A DNA stretch of 64,000 nucleotides from Viola odorata (taxonomy: Eukaryota > Streptophyta > Magnoliopsida > Malpighiales > Violaceae). The number at the start of each line of letters is the position of its first letter. Position 1 is the stretch's first letter. Where the stretch lies: assembly GCA_963691705.1 (NCBI GenBank), contig OY829540.1, positions 43,560,158 to 43,624,157 on the forward strand. Direction: 5' to 3'. The notes beneath the pieces were generated by a model. That model saw only the letters and a list, made by a program, of their open reading frames with translations, was not told the DNA's origin and made no database searches. Below, piece after piece: positions 22,471-33,618 of the stretch. Made by a program: the position numbers and the translations under genes.

Positions 22471-24832
22471 ATGGCTAAGACTCGCCGTTCTGAGTCAAAA
22501 TCTGCCGATGAGAAAAGGGTGGATATTACTGCTAATGTTATCACATCTGAGGCCGCTCTCCATGAGCATTTGGCCGCCCATAATGCTGTTATCCCTGATG
22601 ATTATAAGGCCACTGTTGCCCCTGAGTCAATACGTTTGAACAACATTTTGACGGGCAATCGTAGGGTCTTGTATGCACAAATGTTCCGTTATGGTTTCTG
22701 GCTTCCCATCGACTCTTTTGTAAAAGACTTGTTTGTTTCCGGCGATCTGAATCTGGCCCAATTATCCCCAAATGCGTATTGTTGTGTTTATGCTTTTCTG
22801 AAACTTTGTAAATACAAAGGGATCACTTCCCCTTCCCCTTCTGCTACTCAAATCTCTTTTTAAGCTGATGAAGTGCCGGGGAGTGATAACGATATCGCCC
22901 CGCTTCGACGATGACTCTCTCAAGTCCTTTACTTGGAAACTCCTCCACATCGAGTCTTCCGTTGATGCTTGTAAAAAGGAGTTCTTTGTGATAGATCTTC
23001 CTGAAGATCCTGGTTCCTGGTGGCGATCTGGGTTTAACCAAAACGTTGATGATAACGTCTGGAGTTGACCAGGGACCCTTCCTCAATGTGAACAAGACTG
23101 GTTAAACAAATTGCTCAAACTGGAAATCAGCGTTCATATTCGTCAAGTGGCTTGTAGAATGGACATTCGTTCTTGTGTTAAACGTGAGTGTCGCGTTACT
23201 CCCTTTTTTGTTATCGCTGATACTAATGCTGACTTTATTTTGTGATCTCGCAGCGACGGATCCCAACTATAAGCCCGAAAGTGTAAGGAGACGCCTGAAG
23301 AGGGCTTAAGAAAGAGAAGAAAAGGAGAAAGCTACTTCCACGGAAGCTACTGATAATCCCACGGAACTGCCGGCTACTTCCGTGAGTCTTGCTCAAGTAT
23401 CCTCTTCTTCAGCTGGTGAGGGGAATACTGATATTCCTTCAGGCGTTCCCATCGTGACCATTGTTGCTCCTCCTGCCCAGCCTTCTTCTTCTTCCCAGGC
23501 TCCTAAGGCCATTGCCAAAGGAAAAAAGAAGAGAAAAACAAGAAGCGTTGCCGCTCTTACACCTTCTCTGGACGCGGCAGGTTCTTTAAAGGCACCTCTT
23601 CCCACCACTGCTACAGTAAGGGTGCCTTTTAGCCACGATATGCTACATTTCAATATTTGCCGTCGTTTGATTTCTCTTTTCTATATCTCATATTGCGTTC
23701 TTAGCAGGACACTACCGCTGTCGCTACCTCCGCTCCTCCCTCAGGCGATATGAATTTGGGTTACATGCTGACTGGTTCTAAGAAGAGACAGCGGCTAGAA
23801 GGTGAGGGGGGAAATCCATCTTCCTCTACCACCGGGATGGAGAACAGACCTGAGGACGTTTTTGACTCCACGGCTGTTCCCCAGGGAGGACATTCTTCAG
23901 AATTTTTGGCGAACTTGGGCACAAGCGAGACTTTCGGGGTTTCCCCCAATTTTTTTGGAGGTCCCGTTCACGCATATTCCTCCAATCTGGGATAGCAAGA
24001 GGGCTTGCAGGATTTTTCTGGCTATTAGCCTCATGGTGCTTATCTTGCTCCAGGGGGTTCGTCCACACAGGTTCACCCTCCTATTCCTCTGGCGTTTGTT
24101 CCTTCGAGCATCCCCCTGTTGCACCGTTATGGCGAAAGAGGTGCCACCTTCAACTTTGTGGCGGATCTTAGTCCGATAAGTAGGGGTGGCACTGTGACCC
24201 ATCAAGTTGGACTGTATGATCTTCGCAACACTGGTTTGGCGGCATTGGGGGGTGATGGCTCGGATGAAGTTTCAGCTTTGCTGGCTTCCCAAATATTGGC
24301 GTCTGCGGCAGAACGGGAGGCTTTCCTTTCCAAGACCGAGGTTGATAGAGTGAACTCATTACGCTCCAATCTTTTTACTAATATGATGAAGTTCCATTAC
24401 TGGGCGGAGGAGGTGCAGCGTCATGCTACCTCTCTTTCCTCCTCCTTGGAGGAATTATCGCGAGAGCGGAATGAGAAGAAGAAGTTGCTCAAGGAGCATA
24501 CGCAACTATTACTGGCCCATCAGGAGCTGAAGAAAGAACATTCTGATGCCTTGACAGCGGAAAGGGCCAAAAATACTATCTTGGAAAATGAGAAATCATC
24601 CTTGGCCATGGAGAAAGCTGCCCTAGAGGGAGAGTCGGCCGATAGGAGTCTGTGGCATGTTGAGCAGACTGCCGCTATTTTAGTCGATTGCTTTGAGGAA
24701 GTCCATGGGGTCGATGCGTACAAACCTGATGAGGTCACGGCGGCTTTCAAGCGAAAATCTGCCCATCTTAATGAGGAGGGTTTTCGCCAAGCTAAAGCGG
24801 CAGGCTGGAAACGAAGGAACCCCGAAGGTTGA
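22471..24832 (+). pseudogene. Element C antisense gene 4: decayed paralogue of gene 3
   Basis: ATG 22471 (MAKTRRSESKSADEKRVDIT). It shares the order of gene 3: gypsy-type transposon domain (LYAQMFRYGFWLPIDSFVKD; LNLAQLSPNAYCCVYAFLKL), linker with basic cluster (AKGKKKRKTRS), second block (VGLYDLRNTGLAALGGDGSD) and C-terminal coiled coil (about 24400-24650). Intron 1 is 23184-23253 (GTGAGT...CTCGCAG, phase 1, same place as in gene 3). Intron 2 is 23616-23704, with a TTAGCAG double acceptor; both acceptors keep frame. Breaks: frameshift near 22863, TGA at 23066, TAA near 23310, TAG at 23993 and one more stop near 24026. After 23750 the frame is open to 24832 apart from those two. More decayed than gene 3. 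Function unknown. Confidence 0.6.
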
Positions 24833-25931
24833 CGTGCCTCAAGGCTTTGCCGCCCTTTCCTTAGCAATCGAGCATCACTAGATTTTTGTCATTATTTTGA
24901 CCACTGAAGTTTGTAGCCCCTTAAAACATTTTGATGTATTCAGACAACTTCTATCGCTATCTTTCCTTTCCTTTAGTTGTCTCCTTACGAGCTCCATTGG
25001 CGTTATCTTCGCCCTGTTATCACGATGCGTTTACTTTTTCGAGCAGATCCTTAGCAGTCCCATCAAAATTACTAAAGTCGGTATCGAGTTAGCTTTCCCG
25101 GTAAGCCTTACGATATCGTTGCTTACGAGATCATCACTCCTTCCTCTACCCAAAAAGTATTCTGCACATTCCTAATTGTAAACCATCAGTAACAAAAATA
25201 CGTTACGAGGGATAGTAATTACCCGTAGGAGCCTTTCCACTGCCATCATAGGGCGTTACCATGGAACCCGCGTGGATCGCTTTCACTATCAGCTCTATAC
25301 TTCACCAGGGATTACACATCTGGTTACTAGCTGGGATTTCACGATTCTCCGCGTTTCCTTCCTTTCGCGATCGGCCCAAAAAGTGCCTCATCTTAGTGAG
25401 CTGTTGGATCGGGACGACTATCACAAGGCTGGGGAATTTTCACTTTTGGGCGTTGTCCTCGCGTCTAGAATCGTGTCCTTACTTAATGGCCTGGCTGCAG
25501 CAGCCCAGCCGTTAAGATAGGATTCTTATTTCTAGACGGAGTTTCTATTTCTTTGGGGCGTGCCTCGTCTTGATGGGCCGTCTCCACGAGAACGGTCAGT
25601 ACAAGAGAAGGACTTTTCACTCCCAAAGATACCGGGTAGTGCCCTCACTTAATGAGCCATCTGATCAAGATCGGTCATCACAAGGATAGGAGTTTTCACC
25701 CCCGGGGGCGTCCAGGATCTTTCAATCCGACGCTAATTCAAGGTATGTTGGGTTGTGCCCTCACTTAGTGGGCCATCTGATCAAGACCGGCCATCACAAG
25801 GATAGGACTTTTCACTTCCCAAGATACCCCCTTTTTTATCTGCACAAAGGCAACCACAAACACCCACGAAAGCTCTCTCATCGAGCGTTAGTCATGGTTA
25901 GGGTTGACATAAATCAAAGGTGCAGATAAAA
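24833..25931. repeat. Region between converging genes, with ~4 degenerate tandem repeats
   Basis: No gene. Four diverged copies start near 25380, 25556, 25638 and 25755: 'GTGCCCTCACTTAATGAGCC', then 'ATCTGATCAAGATCGGTCAT', then 'CACAAGGATAGGAGTTTTCA'. Copies 3 and 4 are close; 1 and 2 are much diverged. The array lies between the end of antisense gene 4 and the 3' end of the integrase (25932), in the 3' non-coding part of element C. Confidence 0.6.
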
Positions 25932-27401
25932 TTAAATTCTAGGGTAATATAATTTCAAACGAGCGATATTCCAAGAGTTGGATAAGGGTGTACCATCGAG
26001 TGTCTCCAGATGATAGGCTCCTTTCCCGACAACGTGGGTGACGCGATATGGTCCATCCCAGCTTGGACTGAGTTTTCCCATACGTTGTCCTACCTCTCGT
26101 TTGTCTCTGAGCACCAGGTCACCGGCTTTCAGCAACCGCTCTTTGACACGCCTGTTATGATAACGGGCCATCTTTTGTTTGTAGTGCTGCGTTTTCAGAA
26201 GGATTTCTTCTCGGAGTTCTAGTAACGCGTCCAGGTTAGCTCGTAACCTTTCCTCATTCAGTTCCTCTCGAAAGTGAGCCACCCGTAGGCTCATGGTTCC
26301 AATTTCCACCGGTGTAACAACTTCGGTCCCGAAGGCCAACGCGAAGGGTGTTTCTCCGGTACTAGTCTTAATGGTCATGCGGTACGCCCACATCACGTAT
26401 GGCAGCTCATCAGCCAACTTCTTTTTAGACCCTTCTAAGTTTTTCTTGATACCGCTGAGGATACTCCGATTGGTTACTTCCGCCTGTCCATTAGTTTGCG
26501 GATGAGCCACGGAGGAAAATAGTTCCTCGATCCCGAATTCTGAGCATTGGTCTTTGAAGAATTGGCTGGTGAACTGTGTTCCGTTATCGCTGACAAGGAC
26601 GCGAGGTACGCTAAACCTCATGATAACTTGATATTTGAAAAAATGCCAAATTTTTTCTGCCGTGATTGCGGCGACCGCTTCAGCTTCCGCCCACTTAGTG
26701 AAATAGTCTACCGCCACTATCACAAGCTTCAGTTGGGACCTTGCCTTTGGGAATGGGCCTAGGATATGGATCCCCCATTTAGCAAAAGGACAAGGGGCGA
26801 TAATTTCAGATATTTCAGCAGCGGGTCGCCGAGGAATTTTGGCAAACTCCTGGCACTTAGGGCAAGTTTGCACATAGTTGTGGTAATCTCTCCGGATGGT
26901 GGGCTAGTAGAATCCAGATCTGAAGACTTGTGCAGCCAGAGTGCCACCTGATACGTGCATACCACATACCCCTTCATGGATTTCGCGCAAGGTGTGAAGA
27001 CCCTCTTGCTCAGATATACATTTGGCGGCTGGATAAGAAAAACATCTCCGAATCAAATCCCCGTCATAGTACGTACAGCGAGCTGCCTGTTTTAGCACCT
27101 TCTTCTTTTCAACGGTGTCCTCCGGCAGTTCCTCATGTTTCAAGTATTTGATTACGGGAATTCGCCAGTCGCTCTCATGCTCTTCCACACATAAAGATGC
27201 TTGCTCTTCCATGAAGGATGGTACCGATAGTTCACGAAAATGTACGCCTTTGGGTATGGACGCTTCCTGATTCGTGGCCAATTTGGCTAGATTGTCAGCT
27301 TCAGCGTTTTCCTCCCTGGGAACATGCTCGAAGCTGACTTGCATGCCCTCTTTCTTTATCTCCAATAATTCTCGCTTTACTTTGGCGAGATATTGAATCA
27401 T
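25932..27401 (-). pseudogene. Element C integrase, catalytic Asp lost
   Basis: Integrase inserts the cDNA into host DNA. From 27401 downward: end of RNase H and linker, HHCC zinc domain (REIHEGVCGMHVSGGTLAAQ ... NYVQTCPKCQ), DDE core and C-terminal domain (AGDLVLRDKREVGQRMGKLS ... GPYRVTHVVGKGAYHLETLDG), ending at 25932 with the usual LKLYY. A stop at about 26904 (SGFY*PTIRRD) divides the zinc domain. The first catalytic residue is changed: WGIHILGPFP (about 26768-26795) where the family has WG-x-D-I-L-G. The second D (VSDNGTQF) and E (NGQAEVTNRS) are present. So even without the stop the enzyme should be dead. Confidence 0.8.
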
Positions 27402-27805
27402 GATGGGTTCCGGGCCTGAGAGTACCCCAAGACCTGGTCAATTATCAACTTGGAATCACCATAGATCTTTAGACGCAGGTCTCCTATTCTTCCAGTATCG
27501 TGCCTCCCTTTAGAAGAAAGTCCTTTCCCTATTCTGAGCCCGGCTAGCAACGCCTCATACTCTGCCGCGTTATTAGATAATGACTGTAGGATTCGAATGG
27601 CGTATCGTATTTGCATGTCGTGCGGCCCATTTATGAAGATTCCAGCTCCCGCCAACTCTTGGTTTTTGGCTCCATCCACATGGACGATCCAAAGGTCCGT
27701 ATAGGTTTCTGGAAACGGGAGGTCCATATCGCCCCATTCCGCTTCAGGTATGCCGGCCAAAGGATCCTCTGTAAAGGTACATTCCGCTATGAAATCAGCC
27801 AGGAT
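27398..27805 (-). pseudogene. Element C RNase H domain
   Basis: ADFIAE linker after a stop, then an RNase H fold with WIVHVDGAKNQELAGAGIFI (first D), NNAAEYEALLAGL (E) and IYGDSKLIIDQVLG (D). A frameshift at about 27400 joins it to the next segment (MIQYLAKVKRELLEIKK; VPREENAEADNLAKLA with the last Asp). It would degrade the RNA strand during reverse transcription. Confidence 0.75.
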
Positions 27806-29017
27806 CTAAGCCTTTACGGACGGTCGAGACTGATACCTCAATCCATACTGTTCTAGTTCAAGCGCCCAGATCAACATTCTTCCTGAAGATTCAGGCTTTT
27901 GAAATATTCTTTTCAGAGGTTGGTCTGTAAGCACGATAACAGAATAGGACTGGAAATATCGGTCCATTTTGCGGGTAGCTTGAATAAGAGCGAACGCTAT
28001 TTTTTCAATTCGAGCGTATCGCAACTCCGCATCTTTCAGAACGTGACTCACAAAATAGACCGAGCGATGAGAGTGGTTATCGTCGCGAATGAGGACGGTA
28101 CTGACCACTTCGTCCGCAGCGCCAAGATACAAATATAAGGTATCTCCTGCCTCGGGTCTTGTCAACAGTAGGTCAGACGATAGGTAATCCTTCAGGCCGA
28201 TAAATGCCTCCTCACATTCTGGGGTCCACCCGAACGAGGCTTTCTTGCGTATGACTTTGAAAAAAGGAAGACACTTCTCTCCTTGCTTGGAAATGAATCG
28301 CCCGAGGGTGATAAATCGCCCGAGGGTGATAAATCGCCCGAGGGTGATAAATCGCCCCGTTAGTCTTTGTACCTCTTTAATGGTTCTTGGCGATATCATG
28401 TCTTGTATGGCCTTAACCTTTAAAGGGTTAGGCTGGATACCTTTTTGGCTGACCACGTAGCCCAAGAATTTTCCCGTCTGAAATGCAAACATGTATTTTC
28501 GGGGATTTAGCTTCATGTGATACCTTTTCATTACGTCAAAGACTTCCTTTAAGTCCCGCAGGTGATCTTGAAAGTTCGCGCTCTTTACCAATATATCGTC
28601 AACGTATGCTTCCATATTTCTCCCTATTTGCTCTTCGAATATCTTGTTTGCCATACGTTGGAACGTCGCCCCAGTGTTCTTCAGCCCAAACGGCATCGCC
28701 GTATAACAGTACGTGGCCTTTGGAGTGAGAAACGCAGTATTTTCTTCATCTTCCAAGGCCATGGGGATCTGATGGTATCCAGAGTTGGCGTCCAGTGAAC
28801 TTAAATAAGCGTACCCGGCGGTCTGATCAACTAACTGATCTATACGAGGGAGCGGGTAGCAATCCTTAGGGCAGGCATCATTCAAATCGGTGAAGTCGAT
28901 GCACATGCGCCAATCCCCATTGGGCTTAGGAACAAGGACAGGGTTCGCTAGCCAGGTGGGATATTGAACTTCGCGGATAAACCCTACGTCAAGAAGCTTT
29001 GTTACCTCTTTGTCCAC
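27806..29017 (-). pseudogene. Element C reverse transcriptase with 6-aa tandem expansion
   Basis: Reverse transcriptase with palm motifs VPKPNGDWRMCIDFTDLN, LSSLDANSGYHQIPM, AMPFGLKNTGATFQRMANKI and the catalytic YVDDILVKS (about 28600). Then the connection region and first RNase H. At 28295-28355 an 18-bp unit (GATAAATCGCCCGAGGGT on the plus strand) is repeated three times, adding ITLGRF units where relatives have one. The frame begins after an in-frame TGA near 29030 and ends with a TAG at 27806 (SVKA*ILADF). Apart from that it is open for 403 codons. Confidence 0.8.
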
Positions 29018-29047
29018 AGCCGACGCCTTTTCACTAGAGAACGCGCG

Positions 29048-30142
29048 TCACTTTTGTTGAACCGGCCGGGCATCTGGGTCCACATTGAGCCGATGCTCGG
29101 CTATTTCGCACGATATACCTGGCATGTCTGCGGGCTTCCACGCGAAATCTCCTTGACATTTGTTCAGTAGCCGGGCCAGTTGAAGATTTTCCGCTGGGCT
29201 GAGTTTTTCGCTGATTAGGAAGCTTGCTTCCTTTATGCCGATTACCGGAACGGGTACCATTTTGTCCAGAGGTTGAGCGCGCTTCTCATCACCCTGCTCG
29301 TAGGGGTTCGCTGCTATACACACATACCTATCGCAGCTCCTTTGAGTCATGAGCGAGTAGCATTCCGCCGCCAGCTTTTGGTCGCCCTTTATGGATACTA
29401 CCCCATCCCAGGAGGGGTATTTCATTTTTAGATGCTTCTGAGATATCACCGCTCCGAAGCGGTTGAGAAAAGGTCGCCCGAGTACGACATTGTAGGGCAA
29501 ATTTAAATCCACGACAAGGAACAACAAGTTCTCCGATCGTTTATAGGTGTCTTCTCGGAAATAAATGGGCAAAGTGATTACCCCCGTGACAGGGATTGGA
29601 ACCCCATCAACGCCGACTATAGGCCGTTTGCTAGGTGTTAGCTCGTTGTCGGGGCGTTTCATGAGATTGTACGCTTCCAGTGAAAAGAGGTTCATCGCGC
29701 TCCCGTTATCAATAAGAGTTCTTCTGATTCCATGACTAGCGATGACGGGCGTAACCACCAATGCATCATTGTGCGGATAGACAACGCCTTTCTCGTCTTC
29801 TTCGGAAAAGGATAATATCATTCGATCCAAGATGCCTATCGTACCTCCTTTTTTTGTCGTGCCATCCCGTGTGCGTTTTTCTCCTTTCGCGGCTGTCGGT
29901 TGTTCCGATTCGTCCATATAAGGGGTTCCTCCCGCAATGATGTTGATCATAGGGATGTACTCTTCGTCAACTGCAAGAGTTTCTCTATCTTTTCCTCCGG
30001 AGGCATTATCCTTCTGCGGAATGCGAGGAGGAACTGGTCGTTCATCTGCCGTCCTTTTCATGGGATTATTTCTGGCGTCTTCTCTTACTTGGGTGGCGAA
30101 TTCTCCTAAATATCCTTCTTCCACCAGACGTTCTATTGCCAA
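29048..30142 (-). pseudogene. Element C aspartic protease and linker to RT
   Basis: Protease with active site LIDNGSAMNLFSLEAYNLMK (about 29660-29720) and the conserved VVLGRPFLNRFGAVISQKHL block. It is preceded by the HNDALVVTPVIASHGIRR sequence typical of Tat-lineage elements. Then a linker to the RT (FAWKPADMPGISCEIAEHRL). It begins out of frame with the gag end (CREL-KLAIERLVEEGYLGEF is split by a frameshift near 30150) and ends in a TGA before the RT. Confidence 0.75.
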
Positions 30143-30144
30143 TT

Positions 30145-31826
30145 TTAATTCTCTGCACGCTTCTGCCTGGCTTTGTGGAATTTACAATAAGCAATTTCCC
30201 TTCTCCCTGGAAGGACTCCTGGTTTTGTAGGCGCAGGGTAGCGGATGGGAAGATTTCGCTGCTCTGCTATCGCTAAAATCTCTGCCCTTGGTACATTAAG
30301 GGAAGGAAAATCTGGGTCGTATATCCGATTTTTATAAGAATCCCCTTGACGTCGAGTGGGGGAAACACCAGTCTTTCCCTTCGAAGGATGACCCTTTTGT
30401 CTATTGGAGGCTTTGGGGATATGATCCTTCCGCCTGGCGTAATCGCCGATAAAATGATCGTCAAGAAAGGGCTTCGCGGGAGTAGCGGTAATTTGAGATG
30501 TCCCGTGCGGCACGTTATACGTCCTATCTCTGTTTTCTTCTTCTTCCATTTTCGCATAATTATGGGCTTTAAGTCTCAACGCGTCTAAAGTCACCGGAGG
30601 GTCCACCATGAGCGCGTCTTTCAGTTTTCCGTAGCGGCAGTTCCTTTTCAGGGCTTCTATAGCAAAATCAATAGTAACGCCCGGCGTTAATGACATTTCC
30701 AAATCGAAGCGGCTGAGAAATTCCTTTAAGGTTTCTTGAGGCATTCGTTGTATGTCAAATAACGCGGCGGTAAATTTTCTGATTGGAATCGCCGTACTAA
30801 ATCTGCTGCGGAATTTAGACTCTAACTGTGAGAATTACTAATGGATCCACCAGGGAGACCCTCAAACCAGAGACGCGCAACACCCGACAATGTCATAACA
30901 AATATTTGGCACAACGCCGCATCACTGTGGGTCTGAAACTGAACAAAATCCTTCACTTTATTGATATGCGAGATGGGATCCTTGGTGCCATCATAAGTAT
31001 TAGTGGGAAGCTTCACGCGTCGACTGACCCTGTGACGCCTTATACGGCGGCTAAACGGGTGGCCCGATGTATCATCAAGAATTTCACGCGCATGACGCGG
31101 GGGAGATATTTCAGCCTGACGCCCCCTATTTCGCGGTTCTGGCGTAAGATGTCGCCTAGGAGATCGACTGTGACTCCTGGGCGATCGACTTTGATATCTT
31201 CGACTACTGGATCTTTCACTGTACTCGGGAGACAAACTCCTGTTGGCTCCTTCCCTCCGTCCGTCCCACCGGTTCCTAACCCCCTCAAGTTGCCTATCTC
31301 CCTGCGGGAGGAGACCTTGCGGCATCTGTGGTACGTAAGCCTCTACTCTTCCTTGAGTGAACTGCACAACACTAACCGGAGGATCTCCCGCAGACAAAGG
31401 TATCTGGAGGTTTTCTGGAAACAACGGTGAGAAAGGTCGATCAGCGACAATAGATGGTGTGAACATGACGCAGGGAGGGAGACTAGATCCAGAAGCACCA
31501 GGCGTGATTCTTGCGGCCATTTCAGTCAAATATTCCAACCGAGAACGAAGGGCCGTTATTTCCATTGCAAAAGGATGTTCATGATTAAGTATAGATCCCC
31601 CCGAAGGAGGAGTGGAGAAATCGGATCCCACTGTCTGAGATGATGAAACGACCGTTTGTGGGGAGACAAGTCCCCCTGCAATTCCGACCGAACGGTCCAG
31701 AGATCCCAAAATAATTAGTTGCGACGTCATAGAGAGATCAGCAGTAGCAAAAGGGAATAACTGTCTGCGGATTAAGAAAGGGATATTAGAGGATGATGAT
31801 CGGATCGGCTCCGATCCTGCGGTCAT
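30145..31826 (-). pseudogene. gag: Element C gag, one frameshift
   Basis: ATG 31826 (MTAGSEPIRSSSSNIPFL), about 85 nt after the 5' LTR. N-terminal part (31826-30822) has a long Ser/Arg-rich stretch (SERSSSRRYQSRSPRSHSRS), unusual in look and resembling SR-protein tails, followed by the gag core (LPTNTYDGTKDPISHINKVK ... GVARLWFEGLP). A 1-nt frameshift near 30825 moves the rest (FSRFDLEMSLTPGVTIDFAI ... ALRLKAHNYAKMEEEENRDR) to another frame ending 30145. A zinc-like CKFHKAR segment near the end is shortened. Confidence 0.75.
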
Positions 31827-31890
31827 GACCGTTCCAATCTTCTGACTAAACGGAGCTTAGCTATTAAGGATGCTCACTTAATATACCAAA

Positions 31891-31911
31891 GCTCTCAATG
31901 AAAGCACCATT
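31891..31911 (-). promoter_or_regulatory. Element C primer binding site region
   Basis: On the minus strand AATGGTGCTTTCATTGAGAG directly follows the 5' LTR. 'TGGTGCTTTCATTGAGAGC' is a common start of the internal region in plant Tat-lineage elements. It confirms that 31912-32413 is the 5' LTR. Confidence 0.6.
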
Positions 31912-32413
31912 TGATAAGATTCGAGGTCGTCTGATCGGAATGGCGGCGGTCGGTCGTCGGATGTACCTGCAAAGCGCCGGAGGGGGGGCTCCGGCGTAGA
32001 CACTCCGATGCTTAAGTCAGTTCGGGGATACAAAGTAACAAGAGGTTCTGCTGGGTCATCTCGATCTTACCTTCTGTTCGAAAAAGTAGGGATATTTATA
32101 GGCCTCGATGGTGATACCTGGCGATAACAATCCAGGCGATGTCTGGTGATGACGTCACGAGCGATGCCAGTAGGTGACGTCATGAGCGGTATCTAACGGG
32201 GCTGCCGGGAGCGATAACCTTGTGGTTCCCTAGGATGGGATGGCGTCGTACGTATAGAGACGCGTGAGTCCCCCCTCCGCTCATGTCGACCATCCTAGGA
32301 ATCCTTCGCTGATCCCTGGGCGATATGAAGATATACTGCTGGACTTATAGGAATCCGTCCCGGCAGGAGCCGCATGTGTAGTAGCACCGTGAAGGTTGTC
32401 TTGATTGTTATCA
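31912..32413 (-). repeat. Element C 5' LTR
   Basis: 502 bp, about 98% identical to 16365-16867. Followed on the plus strand by the TSD TCGTC (32414-32418). Confidence 0.85.
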
Positions 32414-32418
32414 TCGTC

Positions 32419-33597
32419 AAATCATCATTTAAATTTTCGTATACATCAAATCATCATTTAAATTTCCGTATGCATCAAATCATCATTTAAATTTCTCGCA
32501 CTTATCAATTGTCATCATATAAATTTCTCGCATGCACTATCATCATTTAAGTTTTCCTGCACTCATCAAATCATCATTTAAATTTTTCGTATGCGTCAAG
32601 TCGCCATTTTTATCGTCGTACTCGTCAAACCATTGTTTTATTTTTCGCTATATATCAACTGCTTATTTAAATTCTCGCATTCATGAACTGCTTATTTATT
32701 TTTCGAGCTATCACTAACACTCTCATTTTGTAGGTTTAAAATTCAAGCTTCGTTCGAAAGTACGCCTTTCTTTCCCTTTTATTTATTCAATACTTTTCGT
32801 AAATATTAATCGTATGCATGATATATAGAATTGCTAAGAATTAAAATCAACCCACATGAACAACTTGTTTAAAAGACTTGCTTAAAATGCCATGTTCGTT
32901 TGATTTTAAATTCCGCTTTTATTGACTGCGTGTATTTGGTGGCTTCGATCCCACATCAATTTATCATTTAAAAAATCTCTCATTTAAATTTGTACTCTGT
33001 TAGCAATCCATGACAGAATCACTTAGTAATTAATTTAATCATGCATGGCCCGATGATGAAAAGACGGCGCTCATTCAGTCTTGCGGAAAATTCAGTCCCA
33101 TCACGCTACAGTCAGGAATAATCGATCGGTCTTGAAAATGGTAACCCCGTCCGAAAAGATTTTTAAAACGGTAACCCCATCCAACGATTAATTATTCCCG
33201 AATGGTCCTGATCATGGAAAAGACTAAAGTGACGATTCCTCTGAGGACCCCCTTTTTAAACGCATTTTTATCAAACCTCTCTTATCAACCGATAACCATT
33301 TTCGGATGTGACTCGGGTGCCTAACACCTTCCCGAATCCATAATATGACCCCGAACCTTTGTCTTGGGTTTAAACCCTTTTTTTTGTGCCTTTAGTTTTT
33401 TTAGTTTTTTTGTTAGTTTATTTATTTTATTTTTTATGCCATGACGATTAGGTTCCCTAAACCTAGAGACAAAATTAGGGTGGCGACTTCATTGCATGTT
33501 GCGAGGCGTCCTTTTACGCCGAGCGTCGTAAGGTCTCAGATTCGTCGTACACTCGCGAATTTTTTATTTATCATTTTCGACAGTTCGGGGCGCGACA
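32419..33597 (+). repeat. Element B 5' LTR, right part
   Basis: Begins with about eight ~30-bp units (CAAATCATCATTTAAATT plus variable part, to ~32670), continuing the array at 16310-16364 into which C jumped. The segment from ~32670 to ~33370 is missing from the 3' LTR. The last ~225 bp (33375-33597) match 58775-58996, ending GCGCGACA. Confidence 0.8.
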
Positions 33598-33600
33598 GTT

Positions 33601-33618
33601 TGGCGACTTCACTGGGGA
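33601..33618 (+). promoter_or_regulatory. Element B primer binding site
   Basis: TGGCGACTTCACTGGGGA, three bases after the LTR. Ogre elements have a tRNA-Arg type site 'TGGCGACTCTGCTGGGGA'; two bases differ here. Confidence 0.75.

Larger units (their letters stand above)
16365..32413 (-). mobile_element. Element C: 16-kb Tat-lineage retrotransposon with antisense gene cluster
   Basis: TSD TCGTC at 16360-16364 and 32414-32418. LTRs are 16365-16867 and 31912-32413 (503 and 502 bp; by eye about 11 substitutions and two small indels, ~2%). gag-pol runs on the minus strand (31826 down to 25932). The long 3' internal region (16868-25931) holds four genes on the plus strand, antisense to gag-pol. 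Long 3' regions with antisense ORFs are known from Tat-lineage elements such as Grande and Retand. gag-pol is broken by frameshifts and stops, so this copy is not autonomous. Confidence 0.85.

Noticed and set aside
25261..25520. 82-84 codon plus-strand ORFs after antisense gene 4
   Set aside because: They fall in degenerate tandem repeats, two overlapping frames are open at once, and no promoter or conserved feature is seen; treated as non-coding.
26010..29170. Plus-strand ORFs of 60-80 codons
   Set aside because: Shadows of the minus-strand pol of element C.
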